Notes under the pieces: model-generated
Seen by the model: the letters and a program-made list of their open reading frames with translations, nothing else
The model's database searches: none
Told to the model about the DNA's origin: nothing
Assembly (NCBI RefSeq): GCF_022436675.1
Contig: NZ_JAKUJZ010000001.1
Coordinates: forward strand, 434,001 to 498,000
Length of the DNA stretch: 64,000 nucleotides
Reading direction: 5' to 3'
Source: Rheinheimera hassiensis
GTDB taxonomy: Bacteria > Pseudomonadota > Gammaproteobacteria > Enterobacterales > Alteromonadaceae
Program-made: the position numbers and the translations under genes
In this document: positions 55,143 to 64,000 of the stretch, piece by piece
Position numbering within the stretch: position 1 is the stretch's first letter
Layout of the letters: every line of letters starts with the position of its first letter

Positions 55143-55160
55143 TTACCGGTTGACCGGTAA
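55143..55160. promoter_or_regulatory. 18-bp palindrome, possible activator site
   Basis: TTACCGGTTGACCGGTAA has perfect 8-bp arms around a 2-bp centre. It lies about 130 bp upstream of the predicted sigma-54 start for the DUF1328 gene, a usual distance for enhancer-binding-protein sites. Confidence 0.4.
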
Positions 55161-55194
55161 AAAAAGCCATTGCAGGCACCGGCTGCCTGATGGC
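55159..55194 (-). terminator. Rho-independent terminator of the RND operon
   Basis: On the minus strand GCCATCAGGCA pairs with TGCCTGCAATGGC (two small interior mismatches), followed by seven T. It lies about 20 bp after the last permease stop. Confidence 0.75.
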
Positions 55195-55214
55195 AACCGG
55201 TCTGTTTTAACAAT

Positions 55215-58200
55215 TTAACCCGCGGCAGATGACGATGTTACATCAGTACTTAACGTGCTTTTACGGCACTTGCTGATCAGCAGATATACCGCCGGGGTGG
55301 TGTACAACGTGAGGATCTGGCTTACCAGTAAACCGCCTACTATGGTAATACCCAGCGGCTGGCGCAGCTCAGAGCCCTCGCCTACGCCCAATAATAACGG
55401 TAAAGCCCCAAGCAAAGCGGCAAAGTTTGTCATTAAAATAGGCCGCAGCCGTTGCTGGGCCGCCTGCGCAACCGCTTCTTGGGGCGATAACCCCTGATTA
55501 CGTTCGGCTGCCAGGGCAAAATCGACCAGTAAAATGGCGTTTTTCATCACAATGCCAATGAGTAAAAACAGGCCCAGCAGCGCGATCAAATTAAAATCGC
55601 TGTTAGTCAGATACAGCGCCAGCAGGGCGCCAAGCCCGGCACAGGGCAAGGTAGACAGAATAGTCAGCGGTTGTAACAAGCTTTCATACAATATGCCCAG
55701 CAGTAAATACACGGCCAGGATCACGCCAATAATAAGCCAGGTTTGATCGCTGCTGGCAAACATGGCATTACGCTGGTTTTCACCGCTAATAGCATGAATG
55801 GCCCCCGGCACCATCAGCTCTGCCAGTGCCTGATCGATTGCTGCTGATGCTTGTTCCATGGTGGTATCGGGCGCCAGACCGTAGCCGATGTTAACAGAGG
55901 CGAACTGGCCGTCGTGCTGTACCCTGTCGTTAACCAAACCATAGCGGTAACTGGAAATAGCCGACAGCGGTATCTGCCGGCCGTCACTGGTAATAACCTG
56001 CAATTGCTGCAACACCTCTGGCTGGGCGGTGTAACCCGGCATCAGTTCCATCACGATACGGTACTGGTTTTGCTGATCATATAAGGTAGCGATTTGGCGC
56101 TGTGAAAAGGAGTTATTTAATAACGTAGCTACAGTGCGCATATCAATGCCCAGCCTTTGCGCGGCTTCACGGTCAATATGCAGTTCAATTTGCTGGGCAT
56201 CTTCGCCGCCCGGCGTGTCTACATCTACCAGGCCAGGCAATTCCTGCAGTTTTTCGCCGACTTTTTTGCCCCACTGACGTAGCAATGCCAGATCGTCCGA
56301 TAGCAGCTGTACTTCGTAATCACTGCGGCCAAAGGGTGAGGACAAGCGGATGTCCTGATCAACATTCATAAATAAAATACCGCCCGGCACCTTAGGTGCC
56401 GTTGCCCGCAGCCGGTCGACTACCTCACGCGCTGATACCTGCCGCTCGGCCAATGGTTTTAACCTTACCCGCATCCATGAATTACTGACACCGCTGTTGC
56501 CGCCACTGGAGCCGGTAACATCGGCTACGGCAGGGTCTTGCAACACAAACTGGCGGAAAGCTTCTATTTTTGGCTGCATCATCTGAAAGGAGGCGCCGTC
56601 ATCGCCGCGAACAAAGCCATTTAGCTGACCTGTATCCTGCTCTGGCAGCAAACCAGACGGTATTTTGCTGTACAGCCAGCCACTGGCAGCAAACAGTAGC
56701 ACCAGCACCAACAGCAACCAGCGGTAATGGTTGAGGCCTACATCAATGCTACGCCGGTACCCCTGACCAAAGCGGTAAAACAGCCCTTGTTTCTGTTGTG
56801 CTAACGGCGATGCTTTTAGCATCAGTGCCGACATACTGGGCGTAAGGGTTAATGATACCAGCAGCGAAATAACCATAGCGGCCACCAGCGTAATCGAGAA
56901 TTCTCGAAACAGCCGCTCGACCAGACCACCCATAAATAAAATAGACAGGAAAATAACAATCAGTGCCAGGTTCATCGCCAGCAGGGTAAAGCCCACCTCA
57001 GCCACGCCCTGCCGGGCAGCCTGCAGCGGCGACAAACCACGTTCCAGATGGCGTTTGATATTTTCTACCACTACGATGGCATCATCTACCACCAGCCCCG
57101 TGGCAACAATCAGCGCCATAACTGATAAGTTATTCAGTGAAAAGCCACACAGGTACATCACGGTAAAGGCGCCAATCAGTGATATCGGTATGGTCAGGCT
57201 GGGGATCAGTGCACTGCGAAAACTACCAAGAAATGCCCAAACCACCAATACCACCAACACAGCAGCAATCAGCAGGCTAATTTGCGCCTCCGCCAGTGTA
57301 GCGCGGATCACCGGGCTGCGGTCCATCACCACGGCTAAATCAGCTCCGGCCGGGGTCAGTGCCTGCAACAAAGGCAGTTGCTGATAAATAGCATCAATAG
57401 TTTCGACAATATTGGCACCGGTACGCCGGCTTACCAGCAGGATCACGGCATCTTTGTCATTGTGAAAACCCGCGCTGTAACGGTTTTCGGTTGAGTCGGT
57501 TACCTGTGCCACATCTGACAGCCGGATTGGCGCACCGTTAATGTACTTAATAATCAGGTTTTGGTAATCGGCGGCCTGACGTAACGTTTCGCTGGTGGCT
57601 AACTGCCAGCGATGGCTGTCGCTTTCCAGCACACCAAGCGGCACGGAAGCATTGACACTGCTGATGGCAGCCCGGACTTCATCCAACGCTACACCGTAGT
57701 GCGCCAGCATGCCGGGATTAAGCTGCACCCGCACTGCAGGCAGTGAAGAGCCGCTGACTTCCACTTCACCTACGCCGGTAATTTGCGCCAGTTTTTGCGC
57801 CAGCACGGTAGAGGCGTTGTCGTACAGCACACTGCCGGCCAGATGACCTGAGCTTAGCGCCAGCGCCATAATCGGCGCCTGTGACGGATTAAACTTGCGG
57901 TACACCGGGTTGCCCGGCATACCCGATGGCAACTGGCCGCGGGCAGCATTAATGGCCGCTTGTACTTCGCGGGCGGCATCATCGACATTGCGGTCCAGCT
58001 CAAACTCCAGCCGTACCTGAGTAGAGCCCTGGCTGCTGGACGAACTAATACGGCGGATACCGGAAATACTGCCAAGCGCTCGCTCCAGCGGCGTTGCCAC
58101 CGTTGCCGCCATACTTTCCGGGCTGGCGCCGGGCAAACTGGCGGTAACAACAATCATTGGAAAATCAATGGCGGGTAACGGCGACACCGGTAACAAACGC

Positions 58201-58286
58201 CAGCTTAATAAACCCAGCAGCAAAATGGCGGTGGCCAGTAAGGAGCTGGCTACCGGCCGCTGAATAAAAGGCTGCGCCAGGTTCAT
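55215..58286 (-). CDS. RND efflux permease, MdtC-like
   Basis: A 1023-residue hydrophobe/amphiphile efflux RND permease with about 12 transmembrane helices and two large periplasmic loops. It begins [20 protein letters not shown]. The TM4 proton-relay acids are present in [17 protein letters not shown], and [15 protein letters not shown] appears in the C-terminal half. Sequence features such as [15 protein letters not shown] fit MdtC. Its ATG overlaps the upstream permease stop by 4 bp, so the two permeases are made together and probably form a heterotrimer as MdtB2C does. Confidence 0.9.
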   Translation of the reverse strand: MNLAQPFIQRPVASSLLATAILLLGLLSWRLLPVSPLPAIDFPMIVVTASLPGASPESMAATVATPLERALGSISGIRRISSSSSQGSTQVRLEFELDRNVDDAAREVQAAINAARGQLPSGMPGNPVYRKFNPSQAPIMALALSSGHLAGSVLYDNASTVLAQKLAQITGVGEVEVSGSSLPAVRVQLNPGMLAHYGVALDEVRAAISSVNASVPLGVLESDSHRWQLATSETLRQAADYQNLIIKYINGAPIRLSDVAQVTDSTENRYSAGFHNDKDAVILLVSRRTGANIVETIDAIYQQLPLLQALTPAGADLAVVMDRSPVIRATLAEAQISLLIAAVLVVLVVWAFLGSFRSALIPSLTIPISLIGAFTVMYLCGFSLNNLSVMALIVATGLVVDDAIVVVENIKRHLERGLSPLQAARQGVAEVGFTLLAMNLALIVIFLSILFMGGLVERLFREFSITLVAAMVISLLVSLTLTPSMSALMLKASPLAQQKQGLFYRFGQGYRRSIDVGLNHYRWLLLVLVLLFAASGWLYSKIPSGLLPEQDTGQLNGFVRGDDGASFQMMQPKIEAFRQFVLQDPAVADVTGSSGGNSGVSNSWMRVRLKPLAERQVSAREVVDRLRATAPKVPGGILFMNVDQDIRLSSPFGRSDYEVQLLSDDLALLRQWGKKVGEKLQELPGLVDVDTPGGEDAQQIELHIDREAAQRLGIDMRTVATLLNNSFSQRQIATLYDQQNQYRIVMELMPGYTAQPEVLQQLQVITSDGRQIPLSAISSYRYGLVNDRVQHDGQFASVNIGYGLAPDTTMEQASAAIDQALAELMVPGAIHAISGENQRNAMFASSDQTWLIIGVILAVYLLLGILYESLLQPLTILSTLPCAGLGALLALYLTNSDFNLIALLGLFLLIGIVMKNAILLVDFALAAERNQGLSPQEAVAQAAQQRLRPILMTNFAALLGALPLLLGVGEGSELRQPLGITIVGGLLVSQILTLYTTPAVYLLISKCRKSTLSTDVTSSSAAG

Positions 58287-61200
58287 ACTGCGCTAGCCTC
58301 TGGCTGCACTGCCGGTTTGCGTTTGCTGAACAGCCGGTCAAACCACAGGTACACCACTGGCGTGGTAAACAGTGTCAGTATCTGGCTGACCATTAAACCG
58401 CCTACCATTACCAGCCCCAGCGGCTGGCGCAGCTCGGCACCGGAACCTGTGCCCAGCATCAGTGGTACGGCACCAAATAAGGCCGCCAGTGTTGTCATCA
58501 GAATGGGTCGGAACCGCATTAAAGCAGCCTGATAAATGGCTTCGTCTGGTGTTAAGCCCTGATTACGCTGCGCATCGAGGGCAAAATCGACCATCATAAT
58601 GCCGTTTTTCTTTACCAGACCAATCAGCAGCACTATGCCGATTACTGCGATAAGATCCAGCGGCTGGCCGGTAATCAGTAAAGCCAGCAAGGCGCCCACT
58701 GTGGCAGATGGCAACGTAGATAAAATGGTTACCGGGTGGATCAGGCTTTCGTACAAAATACCCAGTACGATATACATAGTGACAATAGCTGCCAGCACTA
58801 ACCACAGCGTATTGCTAAGTGAAGCCCGAAATGCTTCGGCCGCGCCCTGAAAGGTTAGCTCAACTTCGGGTGGCAGTTGCAGCTGTTGCTGCACCTGCTC
58901 AATTGCGGCAACTGCCTCGCCCAGCGAATAGCCTGGGGCCAGATTAAACGACAGCGTAACCGCCGGAAACTGGCCCTGCTGGTTAATCAGCAACCGGGCG
59001 GGTCGCTGGCTTACCGTTGCCACCGCCGACAAAGGTACTGTCGCGCCACTGCTGCTGGTCAGGTACAGTTTGTCCAGCGCATCGATGCCGGTTACCTGTG
59101 CCGGATCAGCTTCCAGCACAATGCGGTATTGGTTCGACTGGGTAAACAAGGTTGAAACCTGGCGCTGGCTGTAGGCACTTTGCAGCACCGAGCTTATTTG
59201 CGACACACTCAGGCCCAGCCGTGCGGCAGCTGTGCGGTCAATATCAATATAGGCCTGTAACCCTTGCTGCTGCAAGTCATGCGCTACCTCAGACAACTCC
59301 GGCCGTTGCTGCAAAGCGCTGAATAAGTCTGGCAGCCACTGGCTGAGCATTTCATGGTCCGGTGTGCTGAGGCTAAACTGATACTGGGTACGGCTGATCC
59401 GGTCTTCGATGCTCAGCTCCTGCACCGGCTGGAACCAACCTTTAATTCCAGGCACAGCCAGCACCTGCTGCTCCAGTTGACGGATGATTTGCACCGCCGA
59501 TTCACTGCGCTCACCATGAGGCTTTAAGTTCACCAGAATACGGCCGCTATTGATGCTGCTGTTGTTACCGTCTACACCAATAAATGACGACAGGCTACTC
59601 ACATCAGAGTGCTGCAAAATATTCGCCGCCAATTGCTGCTGGCGCTGCGCCATTGCCTGAAACGAAATGTCCTGCGGCGCTTCAGTGATAATTTGTATTA
59701 CACCGCTATCCTGTACCGGGAAAAACCCTTTTGGCACAATCATATACAAGCCGGCCGTCAGGGCCACTGTTGCCAGCATACTGGCCATCGCCAGCCGCTG
59801 ATGGCGCAGCACCCATTGCAGCGCACGGCCATAGGCGTTGATCACCCGCTGCATGGTACCGGGATTATCTTTATCTTCGTGCGGTGGCAGTGCTGTCAGC
59901 ATATGGGCGCACAGCATGGGCGTAAGGGTTAACGACACCACTAACGAAATCAGTATTGCCACGGTCAGGGTTACTGCAAATTCATAAAACAGCCGGCCGA
60001 CCACATCGGCCATAAATAGCAGCGGGATCAGCACGGCAATCAGGGAAAAGGTTAACGAAATCAGCGTAAAGCCAATTTCCTTGGCGCCTTTAAGTGCCGC
60101 TTCCATCGGTGAGGCACCCTGCTCGCGGTGACGGGCAATATTTTCCAGCATCACTATGGCGTCATCTACGACAAAGCCGGTGGCGATAGTCAGCGCCATT
60201 AGCGTCAGGTTGTTTACCGAGAAATCCAGCAGCAACATTACAGCAAAGGTACCAATAAGTGATAACGGCACCGCCAGACTGGGAATAATGGTGGCCGGTA
60301 TGGTGCGCAAAAATACAAAAGTGACCAGGATCACCAGACAAACGGCAAAAATCAGTTCTTTTTGTACATCACGCACCGAGGCGCGGATACTCAAGGTGCG
60401 ATCGGTTAATACCGTTACATTCACCGCTGCCGGCATGGTGGAGGTAAGTTGCGGCAGCAGCGCCTGCACTCTGTCGGCCACTTCGATAACATTAGCGCCG
60501 GGCTGACGCTGAATATTCAGTAGCACAGCCGGTTGCTCGTTAGCCCAGGCTGCCAGAAAACGGTCTTCAGCACCTTGCTCTACCGTGGCAACATCTGCCA
60601 ACCGCACCGGAGCGTTGTCACGCCAGGCAATAATCAGTTGCTGATATTCAGCGATATCGCGGATCTGATCATTGGCATCAAGCATGGTTGAGCGAAACGG
60701 GCCATCAAAACTGCCCTTGGGTTGGTTGGTGTTAGCTGCAGCAATGGCGGTGCGCAGGTTTTCCAGGCTTAAATCCATATTCGCCAGTGCAGCCGGATTG
60801 GCTTTTACCCTTATCGCCGGGCGCTGTCCACCGGCCAGGCTGACCATGCCCACACCAGGCAGCTGTGCCAGCTTTTGTGCCATCCGGGTGTCGACTAAGT
60901 CGTATACCTGTGGCAAGCGCAGGGTGTCAGACGTTACGGCCAGCGTAAGAATAGGCGCATCAGCCGGATTTACTTTACGATACACCGGTGGCGTGGGTAG
61001 ATCGGATGGTAATAGCGAGGCAGCAGTGTTAATGGCGGCCTGCACTTCCTGCTCGGCCACACCCATATCCACCACTAACGCAAACTGCAGCGTAATAACC
61101 GATGCACCGGCTGAACTGCTGGATGACATTTGCTTTAAACCGGGAATTTGCCCCAGCCGCCGCTCCAACGGTGCAGTAACCGTGCGTGCCATAATGTCGG

Positions 61201-61366
61201 GGCTGGCGCCGGGGTTAAAACTAAATACCTGAATAATCGGGTAATCTACCTGTGGCAACGCGGCTACCGGTAACTGCCGCCAACTGAGAATACCGGCTAT
61301 AAGTATCGCCAGCATCAACAATGACGTAGCCACAGGCCGCAGGATAAAAGGACGGGATAAATTCAT
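58283..61366 (-). CDS. RND efflux permease, MdtB-like
   Basis: A 1027-residue RND permease resembling MdtB. It begins [20 protein letters not shown]. The proton-relay motif is [20 protein letters not shown], and [23 protein letters not shown] lies in the second half. I chose ATG 61364-61366 (AAGGGG six bases upstream) over an adjacent TTG. It lies 10 bp after the adaptor gene and overlaps the second permease by 4 bp. Substrates of MdtABC pumps include bile salts, novobiocin and metal-chelated compounds; the substrates here are unknown. Confidence 0.9.
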   Translation of the reverse strand: MNLSRPFILRPVATSLLMLAILIAGILSWRQLPVAALPQVDYPIIQVFSFNPGASPDIMARTVTAPLERRLGQIPGLKQMSSSSSAGASVITLQFALVVDMGVAEQEVQAAINTAASLLPSDLPTPPVYRKVNPADAPILTLAVTSDTLRLPQVYDLVDTRMAQKLAQLPGVGMVSLAGGQRPAIRVKANPAALANMDLSLENLRTAIAAANTNQPKGSFDGPFRSTMLDANDQIRDIAEYQQLIIAWRDNAPVRLADVATVEQGAEDRFLAAWANEQPAVLLNIQRQPGANVIEVADRVQALLPQLTSTMPAAVNVTVLTDRTLSIRASVRDVQKELIFAVCLVILVTFVFLRTIPATIIPSLAVPLSLIGTFAVMLLLDFSVNNLTLMALTIATGFVVDDAIVMLENIARHREQGASPMEAALKGAKEIGFTLISLTFSLIAVLIPLLFMADVVGRLFYEFAVTLTVAILISLVVSLTLTPMLCAHMLTALPPHEDKDNPGTMQRVINAYGRALQWVLRHQRLAMASMLATVALTAGLYMIVPKGFFPVQDSGVIQIITEAPQDISFQAMAQRQQQLAANILQHSDVSSLSSFIGVDGNNSSINSGRILVNLKPHGERSESAVQIIRQLEQQVLAVPGIKGWFQPVQELSIEDRISRTQYQFSLSTPDHEMLSQWLPDLFSALQQRPELSEVAHDLQQQGLQAYIDIDRTAAARLGLSVSQISSVLQSAYSQRQVSTLFTQSNQYRIVLEADPAQVTGIDALDKLYLTSSSGATVPLSAVATVSQRPARLLINQQGQFPAVTLSFNLAPGYSLGEAVAAIEQVQQQLQLPPEVELTFQGAAEAFRASLSNTLWLVLAAIVTMYIVLGILYESLIHPVTILSTLPSATVGALLALLITGQPLDLIAVIGIVLLIGLVKKNGIMMVDFALDAQRNQGLTPDEAIYQAALMRFRPILMTTLAALFGAVPLMLGTGSGAELRQPLGLVMVGGLMVSQILTLFTTPVVYLWFDRLFSKRKPAVQPEASAV

Positions 61367-61376
61367 CAACGGCCCC

Positions 61377-62531
61377 TTAACTGGCCGGAACCGGTTGATC
61401 GGTAATCACTTCCACTGCCCGGCCCGGCCTTAAGCGGTCTAGCCCTTCCAACACCACCAGATCGCCGGTTTGCAGGCCGTCTTCCACCGCCACCAGGCCG
61501 TTATCTGCAGCACCCAGTTTAACCTGGCGGATTTGCGCTTTGTTTTGCTCAATAACATATACATAGTTACCGGCCGAACCATATTGCACTGCGTCTTGCG
61601 GAATGGTTACCGCGTCTTGCTGCACCGCTACATTCAGCCTTACATTGACAAACTGATTAGGGAACAGCTCTTCCTGCTCGTTAGCAAATTCGGCTTTCAG
61701 CCGCAGTGTGCCGGTAGCAGTGTCAATCTGGTTGTCCAGAATCGTAAGCGCGCCCTGACTGAGCAATTGCTGCTCAGATCTATCCCAGGCTTCTACCGTT
61801 AAGCTTTCACCGCGGCGCACGGCATCACGCACCTGCAGCAACTGACTCTCAGGAATGGCAAACACCACTGCAATAGGTGAGCTTTGGGTAATAGTGACCA
61901 GCCCTTCGGTATTATTGGCCTGAATAAGGTTACCCGGATCAACCCGGCGCAAACCCAGCCGGCCACTGATAGGAGCATGAATACGGGTATAGGACAATTG
62001 CAGCTTGGCCGCGTCAATTTGTGCCTGATTCGATTTAATTGTGCCCTCAAGCTGCGCTACCAACGCCTGCTGCTGATTGTATTGCTGCGCTGAAATAGAG
62101 CTTTGCTCACGCAGTTTACTGTACAGCTGTAAATCCGCTTCAGCGTTTTTCAGCTGGGCCAGATTTTGCTCCAGTTGGCCCTGTGCCTGCGCCAGTTGGA
62201 TCTGATAATCGGCCTGCTCAATTTCTGCCAGCAACTGGCCCTGCTCAACCTTACCACCTTCGGTAAAGGCTACGTTTTGCAGTATGCCGGTTACCCGGCT
62301 TTGCACTACTACGGTATTTAATGGCGTAACCGTGCCAATAGTTTTTATTTGCACCCGCAAATCGGCAGCATTAGCTGTTACTACCCGCACAGGAACCGGC
62401 ATTGCCCAGGGATTCATTTGCCTGGCGGGCGCTGCGTCTGAATTGCCAGCCTTTGGCCATAAAAAATAAGCTGCAGCTGCAACTACTACTACCACACCTG
62501 CCAACAGCAAAGGTTTCTTCAGCAACGCCAT
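61377..62531 (-). CDS. RND periplasmic adaptor, MdtA-like
   Basis: A 384-residue membrane-fusion protein that links the RND permeases to an outer-membrane channel. An N-terminal membrane anchor ([17 protein letters not shown]) is followed by the lipoyl domain ([29 protein letters not shown]), a coiled-coil hairpin ([22 protein letters not shown]) and beta-barrel domains ([24 protein letters not shown]). It is the first gene of the adaptor-permease-permease operon. No outer-membrane factor gene is in the cluster, so TolC from elsewhere is assumed. Confidence 0.92.
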   Translation of the reverse strand: MALLKKPLLLAGVVVVVAAAAYFLWPKAGNSDAAPARQMNPWAMPVPVRVVTANAADLRVQIKTIGTVTPLNTVVVQSRVTGILQNVAFTEGGKVEQGQLLAEIEQADYQIQLAQAQGQLEQNLAQLKNAEADLQLYSKLREQSSISAQQYNQQQALVAQLEGTIKSNQAQIDAAKLQLSYTRIHAPISGRLGLRRVDPGNLIQANNTEGLVTITQSSPIAVVFAIPESQLLQVRDAVRRGESLTVEAWDRSEQQLLSQGALTILDNQIDTATGTLRLKAEFANEQEELFPNQFVNVRLNVAVQQDAVTIPQDAVQYGSAGNYVYVIEQNKAQIRQVKLGAADNGLVAVEDGLQTGDLVVLEGLDRLRPGRAVEVITDQPVPAS

Positions 62532-62687
62532 TTTCCGTAATTCCTGTAACCTGAGTAAAATCCGCGCTTACTATAAGTTAGCGTTAACATTGGCTCAACG
62601 CAGCAAACGTCAAGATTAGGTAAAGATTGTCAGCATTTCGGCAGAACACTGCTTTAGCGCGTTAAAACGCACCGGTATGAACTGCTA

Positions 62688-63620
62688 TCACAGTTGCCAG
62701 TAAAGTGGCGAGCCGTACACTTCGGCAAAGTAGTCAATGGTTGCCCTGACATTCAGCGGCGGGTGACGTACATTAGGATATATAGCAGCGATGTGCTGAG
62801 GCTCAGTATCAATGGCCGCATCGTGCTGCGGCAGCAACTTAATCAGCTCGCCTTTTTTCAGACAATCGCCCAGCAGCCAGTCGGGAAACAGCACTATACC
62901 CATGCCTTTAAGCGCGGAAATCAGTAAGGTTTCGGCATTATTAGATGCCAGCAGCGGTGCTACCGGATAATGGGTCCAGTTTTCGTGCTGCTGTTTAAAC
63001 AGCCAGCGGTTGGGACCTGAAGAACCTTTATACACCAGACATTTATGCTGGTTTAAGTCGGCCGGGCTTTGCAGCCTACCGTGTTGGCTAACATAGCCAG
63101 GCGAAGCGGCAAGATGATACACCTGAGTGCCGAAAACCCGGGCATGAAATGAAGAATCTGTCAGGGCGCCGATGCGAAAGATCAGGTCAGTGGCATCGCG
63201 ATGCGGATCGATAAAGTCGTCGGTTTGTGTCAGCTCTATTTGCAGCAGCGGGTAGCGTTCAGTTAAACCTGCCAGCCAGGGCGCAATATGGCGCTGGCCA
63301 AAAAATACCGGAGCATTAATTCGGATCAAGCCGCCCGGTTCCAGGGTTCTGTCCTGCAGCGCTTTTCGTGCCTCACTTACCTGATCGGTAATAGTTCTGG
63401 CGTAGTTAACAAACAGCCTGCCAGCTTCTGTAGGCACCACTGCGCGGGTGTTGCGGTAAAAAAGTTGCTGCCCCAGTGCGTCTTCCAGCTGTTGTATGGT
63501 GCGCGATACCATAGAGGCAGAAACCCCCTCCCTGCGTGCCACCTCGGAAAAACTCTGCGCATTAAACACACTGATAAACAACAGTAGTGTCTTAATACTC
63601 ACTGCATTTACATCGTTCAC
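62688..63620 (-). CDS. LysR-type transcriptional regulator
   Basis: A 310-residue LysR regulator. The N-terminal winged helix is SIKTLLLFISVFNAQSFSEVARREGVSASMVSRTIQQLEDALGQQLFYRNTRAVVPTEAG, split here across motifs only for reading. The effector-binding domain fills the rest (PGGLIRINAPVFFGQRHIAPWL..). I chose GTG 63618-63620 because AGGAG lies eight bases upstream and a TATAAT -10 (63651-63656) leaves a leader of about 24 nt. Longer frames begin ahead of that promoter. It is divergent from a YdcZ-type transporter gene, its most likely target. Confidence 0.85.
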   Translation of the reverse strand: MNDVNAVSIKTLLLFISVFNAQSFSEVARREGVSASMVSRTIQQLEDALGQQLFYRNTRAVVPTEAGRLFVNYARTITDQVSEARKALQDRTLEPGGLIRINAPVFFGQRHIAPWLAGLTERYPLLQIELTQTDDFIDPHRDATDLIFRIGALTDSSFHARVFGTQVYHLAASPGYVSQHGRLQSPADLNQHKCLVYKGSSGPNRWLFKQQHENWTHYPVAPLLASNNAETLLISALKGMGIVLFPDWLLGDCLKKGELIKLLPQHDAAIDTEPQHIAAIYPNVRHPPLNVRATIDYFAEVYGSPLYWQL

Positions 63621-63650
63621 TTGTGCAACTCCTGCAAAGGTCATTTCCAG

Positions 63651-63656
63651 ATTATA
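63651..63656 (-). promoter_or_regulatory. -10 element of the LysR gene
   Basis: A perfect TATAAT on the minus strand, about 30 bp upstream of the chosen GTG start. No good -35 is seen, which fits a regulated promoter in a divergent LysR-target spacer. Confidence 0.5.
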
Positions 63657-63716
63657 GCGTTTTTCGTAATACTGCACTGCTGTATGCTGCGCCACCTGAA
63701 CTATTGGAGCGTGTTT

Positions 63717-64000
63717 ATGCAGATTTTATTGATATTGCTGGTTGTGGCCGGCGGCATGGGCTTGTCGGTTGAGGCTGGCCTGTTAGGGCCGCTGGGCAGT
63801 GAAGTGGGTGAGTTATGGGCCACCTTCAGCATTTTTGGTGTCGGCGCAGCACTGACATTTCTGTTAATGCTGTTTTTCAGCCCGCGCAACAGCCCATCAT
63901 TTTTTGCACAGCCCCCCTTGCTGCTGCTTGGCGGCGTACTAGGTCCGGTTTATGTGGTTATTCTGACACTGGCAGCACCGGCCATTGGTATTGCCATGAC
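63717..64000 (+). CDS. DMT-superfamily transporter, YdcZ/DUF606-like (truncated by window end)
   Basis: The first 94 codons of a membrane protein that continues past the window. It begins MQILLILLVVAGGMGLSVEAG and shows three hydrophobic segments, including LWATFSIFGVGAALTFLLML and LLLLGGVLGPVYVVILTL. The pattern of an early loop, a SFFAQPPLLLLGGVLGPVYV segment and a short total length fits the YdcZ (DUF606) small transporters. GGAGC lies upstream of ATG 63717. It is divergent from the LysR gene and probably under its control. Confidence 0.75.
   Translation, partial: MQILLILLVVAGGMGLSVEAGLLGPLGSEVGELWATFSIFGVGAALTFLLMLFFSPRNSPSFFAQPPLLLLGGVLGPVYVVILTLAAPAIGIAM

Noticed and set aside
60672-61232. 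A 186-codon plus-strand ORF opposite the MdtB-like permease.
   Set aside because: Antisense shadow inside a conserved coding region.

Overview
The window reads as chromosomal DNA of a free-living, aerobic, probably marine gammaproteobacterium of the Alteromonadales/Chromatiaceae (Rheinheimera-like) type. This is inferred from gene content and order: polA, Spot 42 RNA and engB, then cytochrome c4, a CsrB/CsrC-type RNA and yihI; a cysDNC sulfate-activation cluster with an SLC13-type permease; ubiK and rep; and an mdtABC-like pump. No phage, transposase, CRISPR array or rRNA operon was seen. Most of the window is densely packed core genome. Two patches look AT-richer and accessory: a secreted S9 peptidase (8.3-10.3 kb) and a pair of unknown genes (27.5-28.5 kb).

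Layout. 0-8 kb: rsuA, then sulfate activation and siroheme genes on the minus strand (cysG-cysD-cysN-SLC13 permease-cysC, with cysQ beyond a block of palindromic repeats). 8-13 kb: S9 peptidase and the peroxide-defence pair ahpC/ahpF. 13-18.5 kb: a META-domain lipoprotein, a periplasmic solute-binding protein and cysJIH, which completes sulfate to sulfide reduction. 18.8-22.3 kb: a DUF2884 protein, RidA and a periplasmic katB-ankB catalase pair. A conserved 28-bp element lies at the same distance upstream of katB and ahpC, a candidate shared (OxyR-like) operator. 22.6-26.3 kb: an ABC exporter pair and a NfeD-stomatin-TerB-like cluster. 26.4-34.2 kb: a histone-deacetylase-family enzyme, two unknown genes, ubiK, rep, a GAF-GAF-GGDEF-(degenerate EAL) protein and a cytochrome c5.

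34.2-41.9 kb: polA with DnaA-box-like sites upstream, then three structured RNAs within 2.4 kb. They are Spot 42 (spf), an apparently undescribed ~86-nt RNA between spf and engB with its own promoter, three hairpins and a terminator, and a long CsrB/CsrC-type RNA with repeated GGA hairpins and an upstream UvrY/GacA-like palindrome. A methyltransferase, yihI and a DUF2489 gene follow. 41.9-50 kb: an amidohydrolase, DUF1285, tRNA-His, mscS, a DUF481 outer-membrane protein and sbcDC.

50-55 kb: an envelope-stress-like neighbourhood holding a BON (OsmY-like) protein, a four-helix-type protein, a sigma-54 activator with a pseudo-receiver domain, a membrane/phosphatase/lipid-kinase fusion, a small lipoprotein and a DUF1328 (YtjA-like) membrane protein. 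Sigma-54-type -24/-12 promoters with GG-N10-GC spacing precede the BON and DUF1328 genes, so the activator between them may run a small local regulon. 55-64 kb: an MdtABC-type RND pump operon without its own outer-membrane channel, a LysR regulator and a divergent, window-truncated YdcZ-type transporter.
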